From positions 4,827,640 to 4,891,639 of the forward strand of contig AP017375.1 of assembly GCA_002355455.1 (NCBI GenBank): a stretch of 64,000 nucleotides of DNA, written 5' to 3'. The number at the start of each line of letters is the position of its first letter. Positions within the stretch are counted from its first letter, which is position 1. Positions 9,423 through 19,100 of this stretch are shown here, in pieces. A program made the translations under genes and the position numbers. The stretch comes from Stanieria sp. NIES-3757 (GTDB taxonomy: Bacteria; Cyanobacteriota; Cyanobacteriia; Cyanobacteriales; Xenococcaceae). The notes under the pieces were generated by a model. It had not been told where the DNA came from. It saw only the letters and a program-made list of their open reading frames with translations, and searched no databases.

Positions 9423-9594
9423 AATCTTCTAAATCGATATGATAATTTTGGCGTAAATTTAGTTCAGCACGTTTAAGTTGACGTAACTTTTTTTCTTCTT
9501 CTTTAGTCAAAATGGGATTTTGGTATTCTAATTTAACAATTTTCTGTTGAATGTTAGCTAACTTTAAACCAATTGTGGCAGTATGAGAAATCAT
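9421..9594 (-). CDS. Small charged helical protein, unknown function
   Basis: 57 residues from the ATG at 9594; a longer TTG-started version from 9636 is possible. The sequence is rich in Lys, Glu and Leu, with a heptad-like stretch (LTKEEEKKLRQLKRAELNL) suggesting a coiled coil, and it has no membrane segment. I do not recognise the family. It lies between convergent proB and the upstream AAA-less protease gene on the same strand. The coding call rests on an intact frame and sensible composition only. Confidence 0.4.
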   Translation of the reverse strand: MISHTATIGLKLANIQQKIVKLEYQNPILTKEEEKKLRQLKRAELNLRQNYHIDLED

Positions 9595-9723
9595 TTTTGT
9601 GGTCTTAATAATTTGTTGCTCTTGACTATAACCCAATTAAAATTAAGCTGCTACGCCTTGAGGCTAGATTTTGACAAAAAACAAAAAACAATGCTTTTGC
9701 TCTTTAAAAAAAATTGGGCAAGA

Positions 9724-10395
9724 TTAACAATGTGTCTGAATAATCTGACAGCATTCTATTACTGAAGCTCTTTGTTCCATCGCGGTGACTAACGCTTGAT
9801 AAGCACTTTGATGTCGTTCGATAATACTCGTTGCCTGTAGCTGCGCCCAACGTTGTTTTTGAGCATAACCTATTTCTGGTAATCCTGCTAAACTTAAAGC
9901 TAAACGTAATTGTTCACAATCTTCTTGTCCGCCTTCTGAATTTCCATAAACTAGCCTTTCAGCAGCAATTCCCGCCATCCAGACTGTACAAAACCGATCA
10001 AGAGTTAAACGCATCTCTTCAAAGTTAATTGGTTTGGTCGTTAACTCTTGAGTATCAAAAGCTACTCCACCTCTACCTGGTTGTCCTTGTTTTAAAGCTT
10101 CCCAAGCAGTCAAACTATAACCAGTTACAGGAATACCCAGAAAATAAGCAGTTAAAAAATGACCTGCTTCGTGATGAATAACTCTTTGACGTTGCTGAGG
10201 TGTTGAAAAAACGTCTAATAATAAAGTTACTCCGCGATTATTCCAACTGAGAGTATCTACAGTTGCTAAACCCATAATACCAAGAGTAGCCATAGCAGGA
10301 ATAGTAGGGGAAATGTTGAGTATAGGCCCGAGTAAACAAGAAAGGGTCATTGTAAATACCCCGATCGCTATAATATTCAAAGCAGTTTGTTGCAT
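9724..10395 (-). CDS. AAA-less FtsH-like (M41-type) membrane metalloprotease
   Basis: 223 residues. Two hydrophobic segments (about 5-25 and 30-48) precede a domain with the zinc motif H75-E-A-G-H79. Downstream, AAERLVYGNSEGGQEDCEQL matches the M41 region that supplies the third zinc ligand, with E/D in the expected place (compare FtsH E-R-L-V-F-G...D). The whole AAA+ ATPase module of FtsH is absent and the protein is too short to contain it. It is therefore a stand-alone peptidase domain tethered to the membrane, related to the 'Zn protease' genes seen in cyanobacteria and chloroplasts. Without an unfoldase it may process unfolded substrates, work beside true FtsH, or be non-proteolytic. Probably monocistronic. 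Confidence 0.75.
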   Translation of the reverse strand: MQQTALNIIAIGVFTMTLSCLLGPILNISPTIPAMATLGIMGLATVDTLSWNNRGVTLLLDVFSTPQQRQRVIHHEAGHFLTAYFLGIPVTGYSLTAWEALKQGQPGRGGVAFDTQELTTKPINFEEMRLTLDRFCTVWMAGIAAERLVYGNSEGGQEDCEQLRLALSLAGLPEIGYAQKQRWAQLQATSIIERHQSAYQALVTAMEQRASVIECCQIIQTHC

Positions 10396-10643
10396 TTTTA
10401 TCAGTAATTATTAAAAAAGTTTGAGCTATGTAAATTAAATATATAAATCTTAGCTAAATTTTTGTTTTTTTGTTATAAGGATTTCAACATCAATCAAGTT
10501 GAAACCAAACTAAAACTGGCTCGCTCAGCTACGAATAAGTCGTAATTTCTGATTAAGCCAGTTGAAAAAATAATCAACTTTTTAAAGCCTTAAAAGCTTA
10601 ACTGCAAGTTAGATCAATATTCAAAAAATATGAATTAATTAAA

Positions 10644-12170
10644 TTATGCTCCGACAGCTTCTTTAGCTGCGTACATTACCTCAAGCGTAATTTCTGCTAA
10701 CCCTCTTTCACGAGCAAATTTTTCGGTATTGCGCTTCACTTTACCCCGAACAAAACCAGGGACTTTATTTAATTCTGCTTGCGCTTCTTTATTCCAATTA
10801 AGATCGGAATCAGCAGAAATTCCTTTGGTAATTACTTCTTTAGTATCATGTCCGCCAAAAATTTCTAAAAGATGATCTTCCATTCCCAAAGTAAAGGAAT
10901 TGTAGACTAAATCGGCAATTTGGTTAGTACCTTCATAACCCAGGAAAGGTTTATAACCAATCGGAAAGTTTTGAATATGAATTGGTGCTGCAATTACACC
11001 GCAGGGAATATTCAGCCGTTTACCCACATGACGTTCCATTTGGGTCCCAAAAATCGCAGCAGGTTCGAGACGTGCGATCGCATCGCCAATTTCCCCATTA
11101 TCATCGCTGATTAAAATTTCATCACAGTATTCACTGACTTGTTCTCTAAACCAATCAGCATCATACTTGCAATAAGTACCAGCTAAAACAACGTGAATCC
11201 CCATTTCCCTAGCTAAAATCTTAGTCATTGCTACTGCATGGGTATTATCACCAAATACAACTGCTTTCTTCCCAGTTAAATTTTGACAGTCAATCGAACG
11301 AGAAAACCAAGCTGCTTGAGAAACATAAAGAGTCTGTTCATTAATATACTCTTCATAATCTACCTCTGCGCCTTGAGCATTAATAATCTGTTGAATTTTC
11401 CGCAAACAACGAGCAGTTTCTACTACTCCCATCGGCGCAATATCTACATAAGGCATGCCAAATTCTGTCTCTAAATATTTAGCCGTCATTAAACCCAATT
11501 CCCGATAAGGAACCAAATTAAACCAAGCGCGGGGTAAATTCTTTAAATTATGAACCGAAGCACCTTCGGGAATAACTTCATTAACTTCGATCCCCAAATC
11601 AGCCATTAAGCGTTTCAACTCAGTACAATCATGCTGATTATGAAAACCAAGAGTAGAGATACCGATGATATTAACCGAAGGTTTAGCAGTTTTTTCTGCT
11701 GGTAATTCCTCTTTCTTACGAGCTTTATTCAGATAATATTCTACTACTTGCTGTAAAGTGCGATCGGCTGCTTGCAACTCATTAACCCGATAGTGATTAA
11801 CATCGGCTAACATTACGTCCCCTTGAGCATCAATTTGAGCGCGCTCTACAAAATTTTGTAAATCCTCTTGGAGAATACTAGATGTACAGGTAGGAGTAAG
11901 AATAATTAAATCAGGATGTTCTTCTCGATCCTTACGAGTAATATTATCAACAACTTTTTCTTGTGAACCTCTAGCTAAAACGTTGCGGTCAACAATACTA
12001 GCTGTAACAGGAGTAAAGTTCCTTTCCCGTTCTAACATCGATCGCATCACATTAAAATAATCGTCTCCTAGGGGTGCGTGCATGATCGCGTGAACATTTT
12101 TAAAAGAGCTAGCAATTCGTAGTGTGCCAATGTGAGCAGGTCCTGCATACATCCAGTAGGCTAATTTCAT
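10644..12170 (-). CDS. chlB: Light-independent protochlorophyllide reductase subunit B
   Basis: 508 residues, normal length. ChlB pairs with ChlN as the catalytic component of dark-operative protochlorophyllide reductase, which reduces ring D during chlorophyll synthesis with electrons from ChlL. The start [15 protein letters not shown] is the canonical N-terminus. Asp36 (H-A-P-L-G-D), the unusual aspartate ligand of the [4Fe-4S] NB cluster, is present, as is Cys95 in L-T-P-T-C-T-S-S. The C-terminal ~50 residues form the family's small helical tail ([16 protein letters not shown]). chlL and chlN are not adjacent, so the genes are dispersed. The upstream spacer of nearly 400 bp should hold its promoter. 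Confidence 0.98.
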   Translation of the reverse strand: MKLAYWMYAGPAHIGTLRIASSFKNVHAIMHAPLGDDYFNVMRSMLERERNFTPVTASIVDRNVLARGSQEKVVDNITRKDREEHPDLIILTPTCTSSILQEDLQNFVERAQIDAQGDVMLADVNHYRVNELQAADRTLQQVVEYYLNKARKKEELPAEKTAKPSVNIIGISTLGFHNQHDCTELKRLMADLGIEVNEVIPEGASVHNLKNLPRAWFNLVPYRELGLMTAKYLETEFGMPYVDIAPMGVVETARCLRKIQQIINAQGAEVDYEEYINEQTLYVSQAAWFSRSIDCQNLTGKKAVVFGDNTHAVAMTKILAREMGIHVVLAGTYCKYDADWFREQVSEYCDEILISDDNGEIGDAIARLEPAAIFGTQMERHVGKRLNIPCGVIAAPIHIQNFPIGYKPFLGYEGTNQIADLVYNSFTLGMEDHLLEIFGGHDTKEVITKGISADSDLNWNKEAQAELNKVPGFVRGKVKRNTEKFARERGLAEITLEVMYAAKEAVGA

Positions 12171-12514
12171 TTATTTCTCCCTTATTTATTTCCGTTTCCA
12201 GGCAAAGGTTTAAAACTTTAATTACTTATCTTTTATTAAGAGCTGTTAACCAATCGAGATTAATTTAAACTGAAGCGCATCAAACACAGAAAAATAATTA
12301 ACATTTCTCTCTTCCGCTTCTTTGCCCCTCTGCTCCTTGATTAAATTTGGTTATCAACTTTCAAGCCCTGGTTATGAATATAAGTCAGCCTGTTACCTCG
12401 ACCACCACAATCCTGTTTAAGTGCAACAAATATTTATCTATGTTTAACTTTCCTTATCAACAGGTATATCTAAAGATTGATGCTTTTACTATGAAGAGTT
12501 TTGATTAGTCAAAC
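12171..12514. other. Intergenic region, chlB leader side
   Basis: This stretch holds the upstream region of chlB and the far side of the psbA terminator. I see no ORF with family resemblance, no RNA gene and no strong repeat. A chlB promoter is expected here but no convincing -35/-10 pair stands out. Confidence 0.4.
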
Positions 12515-12548
12515 AAAAAAAAACGCCCCCCCGAAGGAGAGCGTTTTT
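12515..12548 (-). terminator. Strong intrinsic terminator of psbA copy 1
   Basis: On the minus strand the RNA forms AAAACGCTCTCC-TTCG-GGGGGGCGTTTT, with a stable UUCG-type loop followed by nine T residues, 21 bp past the psbA stop. The same terminator follows psbA copy 2. Confidence 0.9.
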
Positions 12549-12569
12549 AATTAGAGATTAACTTTCGTC

Positions 12570-13652
12570 TTAGCCATTGATAGCAGGAGCAGTTAACGCT
12601 ACAGGAGCAATATCGCCACTAGCTAGGTCTAAGGGGAAGTTGTGAGCATTACGTTCGTGCATTACTTCAAAACCGAGGTTGGCACGGTTGAGAATGTCTG
12701 CCCAAGTGTTGACTACGTGTCCTTGAGAATCCATGATCGATTGGTTGAAGTTGAATCCATTGAGGTTGAATGCCATGGTCGAAATACCCATTGCAGTAAA
12801 CCAGATTCCGATCACCGGCCATGCACCTAAGAAGAAGTGCAAGGAACGGCTGTTGTTGAAAGAAGCATATTGGAAAATCAATCTTCCAAAGTAACCGTGA
12901 GCAGCTACGATGTTGTAAGTTTCTTCTTCTTGACCGAATTTGTAACCGTAGTTTTGAGATTCGGTTTCAGTGGTTTCACGAACCAAAGAGGAGGTTACTA
13001 GAGAACCGTGCATGGCGGAGAATAAAGAACCACCGAATACACCTGCTACACCTAACATGTGGAAGGGGTGCATTAAGATGTTGTGTTCTGCTTGGAACAC
13101 GAACATGAAGTTGAAGGTACCACTGATTCCTAAAGGCATTCCATCAGAGAAAGAACCTTGTCCTAAAGGATAGATTAAGAAGACTGCGGTAGCAGCAGAT
13201 ACTGGCGCACTGTATGCTACACAGATCCAAGGACGCATTCCTAAGCGGTAGGATAGTTCCCACTGACGACCTAAGTAGGTGAATACACCAATTAAGAAGT
13301 GGAATACTACTAACTGGTAAGGGCCACCATTGTATAACCACTCATCTAAGGAAGCTGCTTCCCAGATGGGGTAGAAGTGAAGACCAATTGCGTTAGAAGA
13401 AGGTACAACTGCACCAGAGATGATGTTGTTTCCGTATAACAGAGAACCTGCTACAGGCTCACGGATGCCATCAATGTCTACTGGAGGCGCAGCGATGAAG
13501 GCAATGATGAAGCAAGTAGTTGCGGTTAAGAGCGTGGGGATCATCAGTACACCGAACCAACCGATGTAGATACGGTTGTTGGTGCTGGTGATCCACTGAC
13601 AAAAACGCTCCCAAGCTCCTTGGGTTTGGCTTTGTTGTAGTGTTGTAGTCAT
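12570..13652 (-). CDS. psbA: Photosystem II D1 protein, copy 1
   Basis: 360 residues, the reaction-centre subunit that carries the Mn4CaO5 ligands, TyrZ and the QB site in the thylakoid membrane. The C-terminal [13 protein letters not shown] supplies His332, Glu333, His337, Asp342 and Ala344. A 16-residue extension (345-360) is removed by CtpA. Residue 130 is Gln (Y-L-G-R-Q-W), the form classically linked to the standard or low-light D1 rather than the high-light Glu130 form. Residues 8-11 are S-Q-T-Q, differing from copy 2 (R-E-S-L). From codon 12 through the terminator the DNA appears identical to copy 2. Upstream lies a promoter of good fit. It ends tail-on to the chlB 5' side. Confidence 0.99.
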   Translation of the reverse strand: MTTTLQQSQTQGAWERFCQWITSTNNRIYIGWFGVLMIPTLLTATTCFIIAFIAAPPVDIDGIREPVAGSLLYGNNIISGAVVPSSNAIGLHFYPIWEAASLDEWLYNGGPYQLVVFHFLIGVFTYLGRQWELSYRLGMRPWICVAYSAPVSAATAVFLIYPLGQGSFSDGMPLGISGTFNFMFVFQAEHNILMHPFHMLGVAGVFGGSLFSAMHGSLVTSSLVRETTETESQNYGYKFGQEEETYNIVAAHGYFGRLIFQYASFNNSRSLHFFLGAWPVIGIWFTAMGISTMAFNLNGFNFNQSIMDSQGHVVNTWADILNRANLGFEVMHERNAHNFPLDLASGDIAPVALTAPAING

Positions 13653-13690
13653 GTTATTTATGATTGCGTTTGTTTTGTATGTATGTTGTT

Positions 13691-13719
13691 AATTTAAAAC
13701 AAATGTAACGATATGTAAA
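13691..13719 (-). promoter_or_regulatory. Sigma70-type promoter of psbA copy 1
   Basis: On the minus strand TTTACA (13719-13714), a 17-bp spacer and TAAATT (13696-13691) lie about 40 bp before the ATG. The -35 sits in the context GCTTTACA, as at psbA copy 2. The A/T-rich leader between -10 and ATG is typical of psbA 5' UTRs, which can control mRNA stability. Confidence 0.65.
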
Positions 13720-13920
13720 GCAATTTAATATTTTCTTAATATATTTTTGAGACTGACGAAGCCAATACGACACTTAAAATCCAACTCAAAAGGCGTACTT
13801 TAAGTAAATAATTGTAAATTTTTATTTTTGCACTTCGTAACACAACAATTTTTGCTCTCAGTGTCAACCCAATTCTTGTTTACACTGTCGAAAGCTTTAT
13901 TCAAACCATATTCTTAAGCC
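13720..13920. other. Intergenic region upstream of psbA promoter
   Basis: AT-rich sequence between the psbA promoter and the transposase remnant. It could hold light-response elements, but none can be named. No ORF or RNA gene seen. Confidence 0.35.
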
Positions 13921-14100
13921 CTAAAGATTACCTAAAATCTTTTTCATCTGACTTCTAGTTTCTTGAATATTAGTCATCACGAAGGAAGTTGAATTTTCAG
14001 GCATGGTTTGAGGAGCGACTGACCAAAGTGATAAGGTAAGAAAATGGTGTAATGATTGATACCAAGATATTCCCACAACTTTGGCTATTTCTGGTAATGA
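13921..14100 (-). pseudogene. N-terminal fragment of IS701/IS4-like transposase
   Basis: The minus strand from 14100 to the stop at 13921 translates in one frame to SLPEIAKVVGISWYQSLHHF, then a short L-T-L-S-L-W-S-V stretch. This is the typical N-terminal region of IS701/IS4-like transposases (a-x-x-S-x-x-x-L-H-H-F-L-x-x-S-P-W-S-V). After about 35 residues the resemblance is lost and the frame stops. No catalytic Asp region follows, so it is a decayed fragment. A near-perfect hairpin (14101-14142) replaces the expected upstream sequence. Confidence 0.5.
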
Positions 14101-14142
14101 CGGTGAGAGAGGCTTCTTAACCTGAAGCCTCTCTAATCACCG
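14101..14142. repeat. 42-bp inverted repeat (hairpin)
   Basis: Left arm CGGTGAGAGAGGCTTC (14101-14116) pairs with right arm GAAGCCTCTCTAATCACCG, with a two-to-three base bulge and a 7-nt loop. It directly abuts the transposase fragment. It may be an insertion-sequence end pair brought together by deletion, or a terminator-like structure, although neither side has a clear T-run. Confidence 0.55.
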
Positions 14143-14275
14143 TGTTGACTTTCTCTTAATTGGTGAGATGATTTCTTGATGTAAATATTTAAAACATCTC
14201 TTTACTTCTCACTTCAGGAAATAGGTCATTATATGCGGAGCAATATCGATTACTTTCTCTTCAACTAAATGCGAT

Positions 14276-14330
14276 CATGAGGTACGAGTGAACCTCTCTC
14301 GGCTTCGCCGAGGCGCGGAGCGATCGCAGG
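14276..14330. repeat. HIP1-anchored GC-rich palindromic repeat
   Basis: CTCGGC-TTC-GCCGAG (14298-14312) is followed by GCGCGGAGCGATCGC, ending in a HIP1 octamer. Short GC-rich elements joined to HIP1 are common interspersed repeats in cyanobacterial intergenic DNA. It is GC-rich in a strongly AT-rich gap. No gene in it. Confidence 0.5.
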
Positions 14331-14570
14331 TTTTTTTGAGAGATATTTTTAATATGTGTTGTAAATGTATTTAAACCGAAATCCATGCAAAATTATGTAG
14401 ATTTAGACACTAAAAATCGCCTTTTTGGATGATTAACAACTATAAAACTCTAGTCTTTTATTGATTAACTTTGACTCCTAAGATTTGGCAAACATAAAAA
14501 AGCTTTGAAAACTTGAAAGTTTTAGATATCTAGCTGGCATGGTTTTACATGAATCTCGGTCTTACCTCAA

Positions 14571-14723
14571 TTAGATCCTCAGAAAACCGGTAAAAAGACC
14601 AAGGAAAAACAAGAATGGAATCAGCAATACTAAAATGCCAGTCATCGTTGTTCTTACTGATGGAGTCATATTTACAGTTTCAGGAGGATTTACCTTAGAA
14701 GTTCGACGTGAATCTGCTTTCAT
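14571..14723 (-). CDS. Predicted 50-residue single-pass membrane peptide
   Basis: A short frame from ATG 14723 to TAA 14571 gives 50 residues. The first 28 are polar and basic (MKADSRRTSKVNPPETV...). One hydrophobic helix (GILVLLIPFLFFLGLF) follows, then a short tail ending in Arg-Ile. A purine-rich AAGAAG lies about 8 bp before the ATG. The size and layout are like the small single-helix subunits of cyanobacterial photosystems and NDH/cytochrome complexes, but I do not recognise it as any named subunit. The polar N-terminus ahead of a clean helix and the plausible ribosome site argue for a real gene rather than chance. Conservation in relatives would decide. Confidence 0.45.
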   Translation of the reverse strand: MKADSRRTSKVNPPETVNMTPSVRTTMTGILVLLIPFLFFLGLFTGFLRI

Positions 14724-15118
14724 AATTTATCTTCTTGTTAATATTTTGAATACCTTTTTACCATCTATTAATCCGTAAAATCTTACATCACTCTCTGGAA
14801 AGATTATGATTTTGATCCTATCTATCTAAATATGGATTAAATCCGATTCTTTGAATAATAGTAAAGGAAAATCGCTATTATTCAGTTTTGATTATTTTTT
14901 TTCTGAAAAAATCTTTTGGAGATGTCTATTGAATATAACCTTGGTAACTGGTAAGGTAATTGGTAACTGAGAATAAAATTCTCTCTACTATAAATTGTTC
15001 GTGTATACCTAGTTGATATCTAAAGGTTTTTTTCTCAAATAACAAATTATTTGGATTATCAATATACTTTTATAAGAAGTTCCTCTCCACTAAGGGCAAC
15101 CTTTGAGTTGTTGAGACA
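14724..15118. other. Intergenic region between small peptide gene and yihY-like gene
   Basis: AT-rich; probably contains divergent promoters for the minus-strand small peptide and the plus-strand YihY gene. No ORF, RNA gene or notable repeat recognised. Confidence 0.35.
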
Positions 15119-16003
15119 ATGACGATTGGAAAAATACTTAAATTACTAAAAGAAACTTTTCAACAATGGCAGAAAGACAAAGTATCTCTTTTAGCTGCTG
15201 CCTTAGCTTATTACACAGTCTTTTCCATTGCCCCTTTATTAGTCATTGCAGTTGCGATCGCTGGAGCGGTTTTCGGTCAAGATGCTGCTAAAGCAGAGAC
15301 AATTAGTCAGTTAGAAAAATTAATAGGTACTGAAGGAACTAGTGCCATTGTAGTAGCGTTAAATAATGCTAATCAACCAGAACTAGGTAATATCGCTTCG
15401 TTAATTAGTATTGGAGTTTTGCTAGTTGGTGCTTCGGGAGTTTTTGGTCAACTACAAGATGCTTTAAATACTGTTTGGAATGTGCAACCCAAACCAGGTA
15501 GAGGTGTTTGGTTATTGATTAGTAAACGATTATTTTCTTTTTTAATGGTAGTCGCGATCGGTTTTTTATTACTTGCTTCTTTAATCATTAGTGCAGTTTT
15601 ATCTACTGTGAAAAAATTTAATATTGATTTTTTGCCTGGTTCAGAATTTTTATGGAAAAATATCGATTTTTTTGTCTCTTTTGGCTTACTAACTTTGATG
15701 TTTGCTTTAATGTTTAAATATGTTCCCGATGTCAAAATTACCTGGAAAGATGTTTCGGTAGGAGCGATTATTACTTCTTTATTATTTATTTTTGGCAAAT
15801 TTTTATTGGGATGGTATTTTGAAAAAGGTGGTTTAGGGTCTGCCTATGGTGCAGCAGGTTCTTTAATTATCTTTTTAGCTTGGGTTTATTATTCGGCTCA
15901 AATTATTTTGTTTGGAGCAGAGTTTACTCAAGTTTATGCTCATAAATATGGCTCCAAAATTTTGCCTAGTCGTCGTTCTCAACAGATTGAATTTAATAAT
16001 TGA
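15119..16003 (+). CDS. YihY/BrkB family membrane protein (first paralogue)
   Basis: 294 residues with about six transmembrane segments. The N-terminus shows the family's ALAYYTVFSIAPLLVIAVAI motif, a conserved linker with L-N-T-V-W-N-V, and the late segment YGAAGSLIIFLAWVYYSAQI with the conserved Phe-Gly-Ala-Glu-Phe-Thr ending. YihY/BrkB proteins are inner-membrane proteins of uncertain function, proposed as transporters; the old RNase BN label is incorrect. The ATG follows a purine-poor leader and no other start fits the domain. It is isolated between the psbA gap and the histidine-kinase pair. A more distant paralogue lies at 45004-46116. Confidence 0.9.
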   Translation: MTIGKILKLLKETFQQWQKDKVSLLAAALAYYTVFSIAPLLVIAVAIAGAVFGQDAAKAETISQLEKLIGTEGTSAIVVALNNANQPELGNIASLISIGVLLVGASGVFGQLQDALNTVWNVQPKPGRGVWLLISKRLFSFLMVVAIGFLLLASLIISAVLSTVKKFNIDFLPGSEFLWKNIDFFVSFGLLTLMFALMFKYVPDVKITWKDVSVGAIITSLLFIFGKFLLGWYFEKGGLGSAYGAAGSLIIFLAWVYYSAQIILFGAEFTQVYAHKYGSKILPSRRSQQIEFNN

Positions 16004-16106
16004 ATTACAGCAGTTTTCAGATTATAAACCACATTCAAAATAAATAAACTCTTGGATTTTAATTTAATCTTTAAATAAAATCTAACTGTTTGTAGCATTA
16101 TTTTTT

Positions 16107-19100
16107 CTATTGCAGATTAGATGTATGCGCTACCACCTGTGCCACAGTTTTCACTAGTTGTTCTGGTTCGATTGGTTTAGCTAGATGGATTTGAAATCCG
16201 GCAGCTAGAGCTTGATGTTGGTTGATTTCTCCAGCATAGGCAGTTAGAGCGATCGCTCTAATTCTTTTCTGTTGCTCCCCTAAAGTTGTCCGAATTTGCC
16301 TCATCAAAGCATAACCATCCATGTTCGGCATCCCAATATCACTAATTAAAACATCAGGCACAGATTCAGTAAGTTGTTTTAATGCCTCGGCTGCGTTTGC
16401 TGCTACCATAACCGTTGCACCATGTTTTTCCAGAATGAAACGAATCAAATTTCGCAGATCTGCCTCATCATCCACAATTAAAATACAGATGCCTTGCAAA
16501 TTATTCGTTTCCTGAGTTGGTAATCTTTCTAATTCAAGCGTTAATGGCGATCCTATTAATGGGAGTTCAACTGTAAAGGTCGAGCCTAATCCTTTTCCTG
16601 CACTTTCTGCTTTCATCGTACCGCCATGAAGTTCAATGAGATGACGAGCGATCGCTAAACCCAATCCTAATCCACCAAACTGACGAGTCGTACTACTATC
16701 AGCTTGGCGAAAATAATCAAAGACATAAGGCAGAAAATCGGGACTGATACCCTGTCCTGTATCGCTCACTTGAATTTGAGCGCAGGTTTCATTCTGCGTC
16801 AACTTTACCTCAACCCGACCTCCCGATGGTGTAAACTTAACTGCATTGGAGAGTAAATTCCAGACAACTTGCTGTAAACGATTGGTATCTCCATTGACTA
16901 GCCCGACCTTTGAATCTAATACGGTTTGAATTTGAAGCTCTTTTGCTTCGGCGGACAGTCGGACTGTTTCAAGTGCTGCTTCAATCACAACCGCTAAATT
17001 GACAGGACAAGCATTTAGTAAGACTTTCCCTTGGAGAATACGGGAGACATCGAGTAAGTCTTCAATTAGTTGAGCTTGAAGTTTGGCATTGCGCTCAATG
17101 GTTGCCAAGGCGCGATCTCTTGCTGCCGAATCAAACTGGTGAGTACGTAGCAGTCTTGTCCAACCTAAAATTGGGTTGAGAGGTGTTCTTAATTCATGAG
17201 AAAGTACCGCGAGAAACTCATCTTTTACTCGGTTAGCGGTTTCTGCCTGTTCACGGGCAGATTGCTCTCGCCTTAATAGTTGCTCTCGTTCTGTTTCAAT
17301 CGTTTTGCGCTCTGTAATATCTATTGTCGCACCTAGCATCCGTACAGGTTTGCCTTGTTGGTCAAAAATTACGCCTCCTGTGGTGTAGAGCCAGCGCACT
17401 GTCCTGGTTGTGGGTTGGACAGTGCGAAATTCAATCTCATAACTCGATCGCTCTTGTATGGCTTGCCGAATTGCTTCCGATACTGTTGAGCGATCCTCGG
17501 GATGAATTAGTTGGGTAAAATCCTCTACCTTACCACCAAAAGTTTCGGGGGTTAATCCATGAAATTGATAAATTTGCTCAGACCAAGTGATCTGATTATT
17601 AATAATATCCCAATCCCAAATTCCTGAGTTACCAACTAATAAAGCGAGGCGTAATCGTTCTTCGCTCTGACGTAAGGATTCTTCAGCTTGCTTACGCTCA
17701 CTCAAATCTAAAATAAAGGCAACTGCCTCTTCTCGCCCTGCCAGAACTAGACCAAAACCAACTAGCACTGGAACTCGGCTGCCATCCTTGCGAATATATT
17801 CTTTTTCATAGGGATTACAAGCACCCCTTTTCCTTGCTTCAACAATTGCTTCTTCATCCAATGGCAGATATTCTGGGGGAGTAATGTCGATCCACCTCAA
17901 CTTCCCTGTTTCTAAATCCTCACGGGTATATCCCACAATTCTGAGAAATTCGTCATTCGCTTCTTGAATGCCACCCTCAAGATCTCCAAACAAAATACCG
18001 ATGACGTTAGCGGTCACAAAGCTATGCAACCGTTCTTCACTCAAACGCAAAGCAGCTTCGGTTCGTTTGCGAGCAGTAATGTCAGCAACCACTGATACAC
18101 AACTAATTCCTGCTTGCGCTTCATTTACTGGTGCTGTCCATAATTCTACATCAAATTGAATGTTACCCTTTTTCTGACGCTGTGTTTGGACTCCACTTAA
18201 ACCTTGTCCCTTGATTGTGGCTGCCAAATTAGCTAAAAACTCATCCCGCTTATCTGTGGGAATACTAGGTAAAAATTGCCCTAAAACCTCTGGCTGGCTC
18301 CAACCAAAAATACGCTCAGCAGCAGGATTCCAAATTCGGACAGTGCCATCCGCACGTAAACCCATAATTGCCAATGGACAAGCCTGAATGATTGCTTGTA
18401 AGGTTTGATTACTCTGAGCTAGGGCAGCTTCTGCTTGTTTGAGATTGCTAATGTCAACGTTAATACCCAACAACCGTTTGGGTTGACCATCAGGGGTACG
18501 GATAACTCGTCCTTTAGCTAGAAGCCAACAAATGGTTCCATCTTGTCTAATCACTCGGAATTCGTCGTAATAATCTTCTCCTTGAGCAAGGGCAACTTCT
18601 ACTCCTTTAAACGCTTTTTCTCGATCATCAGGATGAATAAAATGGATGAAAGTCTCTAGATTAGGAGTAATACTGTTTAGCTCAAGAGCTAGGAGCGTCC
18701 AAATGCCATCTGACCAGGTTACCTCGTTGGTTAATAGATTCCATTCCCAAGTGCCAATTCTGCCTGCCTGTTGAGCAAGTTGTAAACGCTGTTCACTTTC
18801 TCTTAGTTCATCTTCAATCCGTTGACGTTCAGCTTCACTATGCTTGCGAGCAGTAATATCAAAAAGAACCCCCATTGAACGAAGTGGCTGTCCATTTTGA
18901 TCGTAGGTAAAACTTCCCAAACCAGCTAACCAGGCAATTTGTCCATTGTCTGCTCGAATTATTCTGTATTCGGCTTCATAGAGAGTTCTCTCTTGCCGTG
19001 ATTGCTGCCATGCCTGAATGACTCGCTCTAGATCATCGGGATGAATTCGGCTACTCCACATCTCCTCGTTGGCTTTTCCAGTGGCAACGGGTTCGTAGCC

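Noticed and set aside
12570-13652. High-light D1 isoform for either psbA copy
   Set aside because: Both carry Gln130, not Glu130, so sequence does not support a dedicated high-light form.
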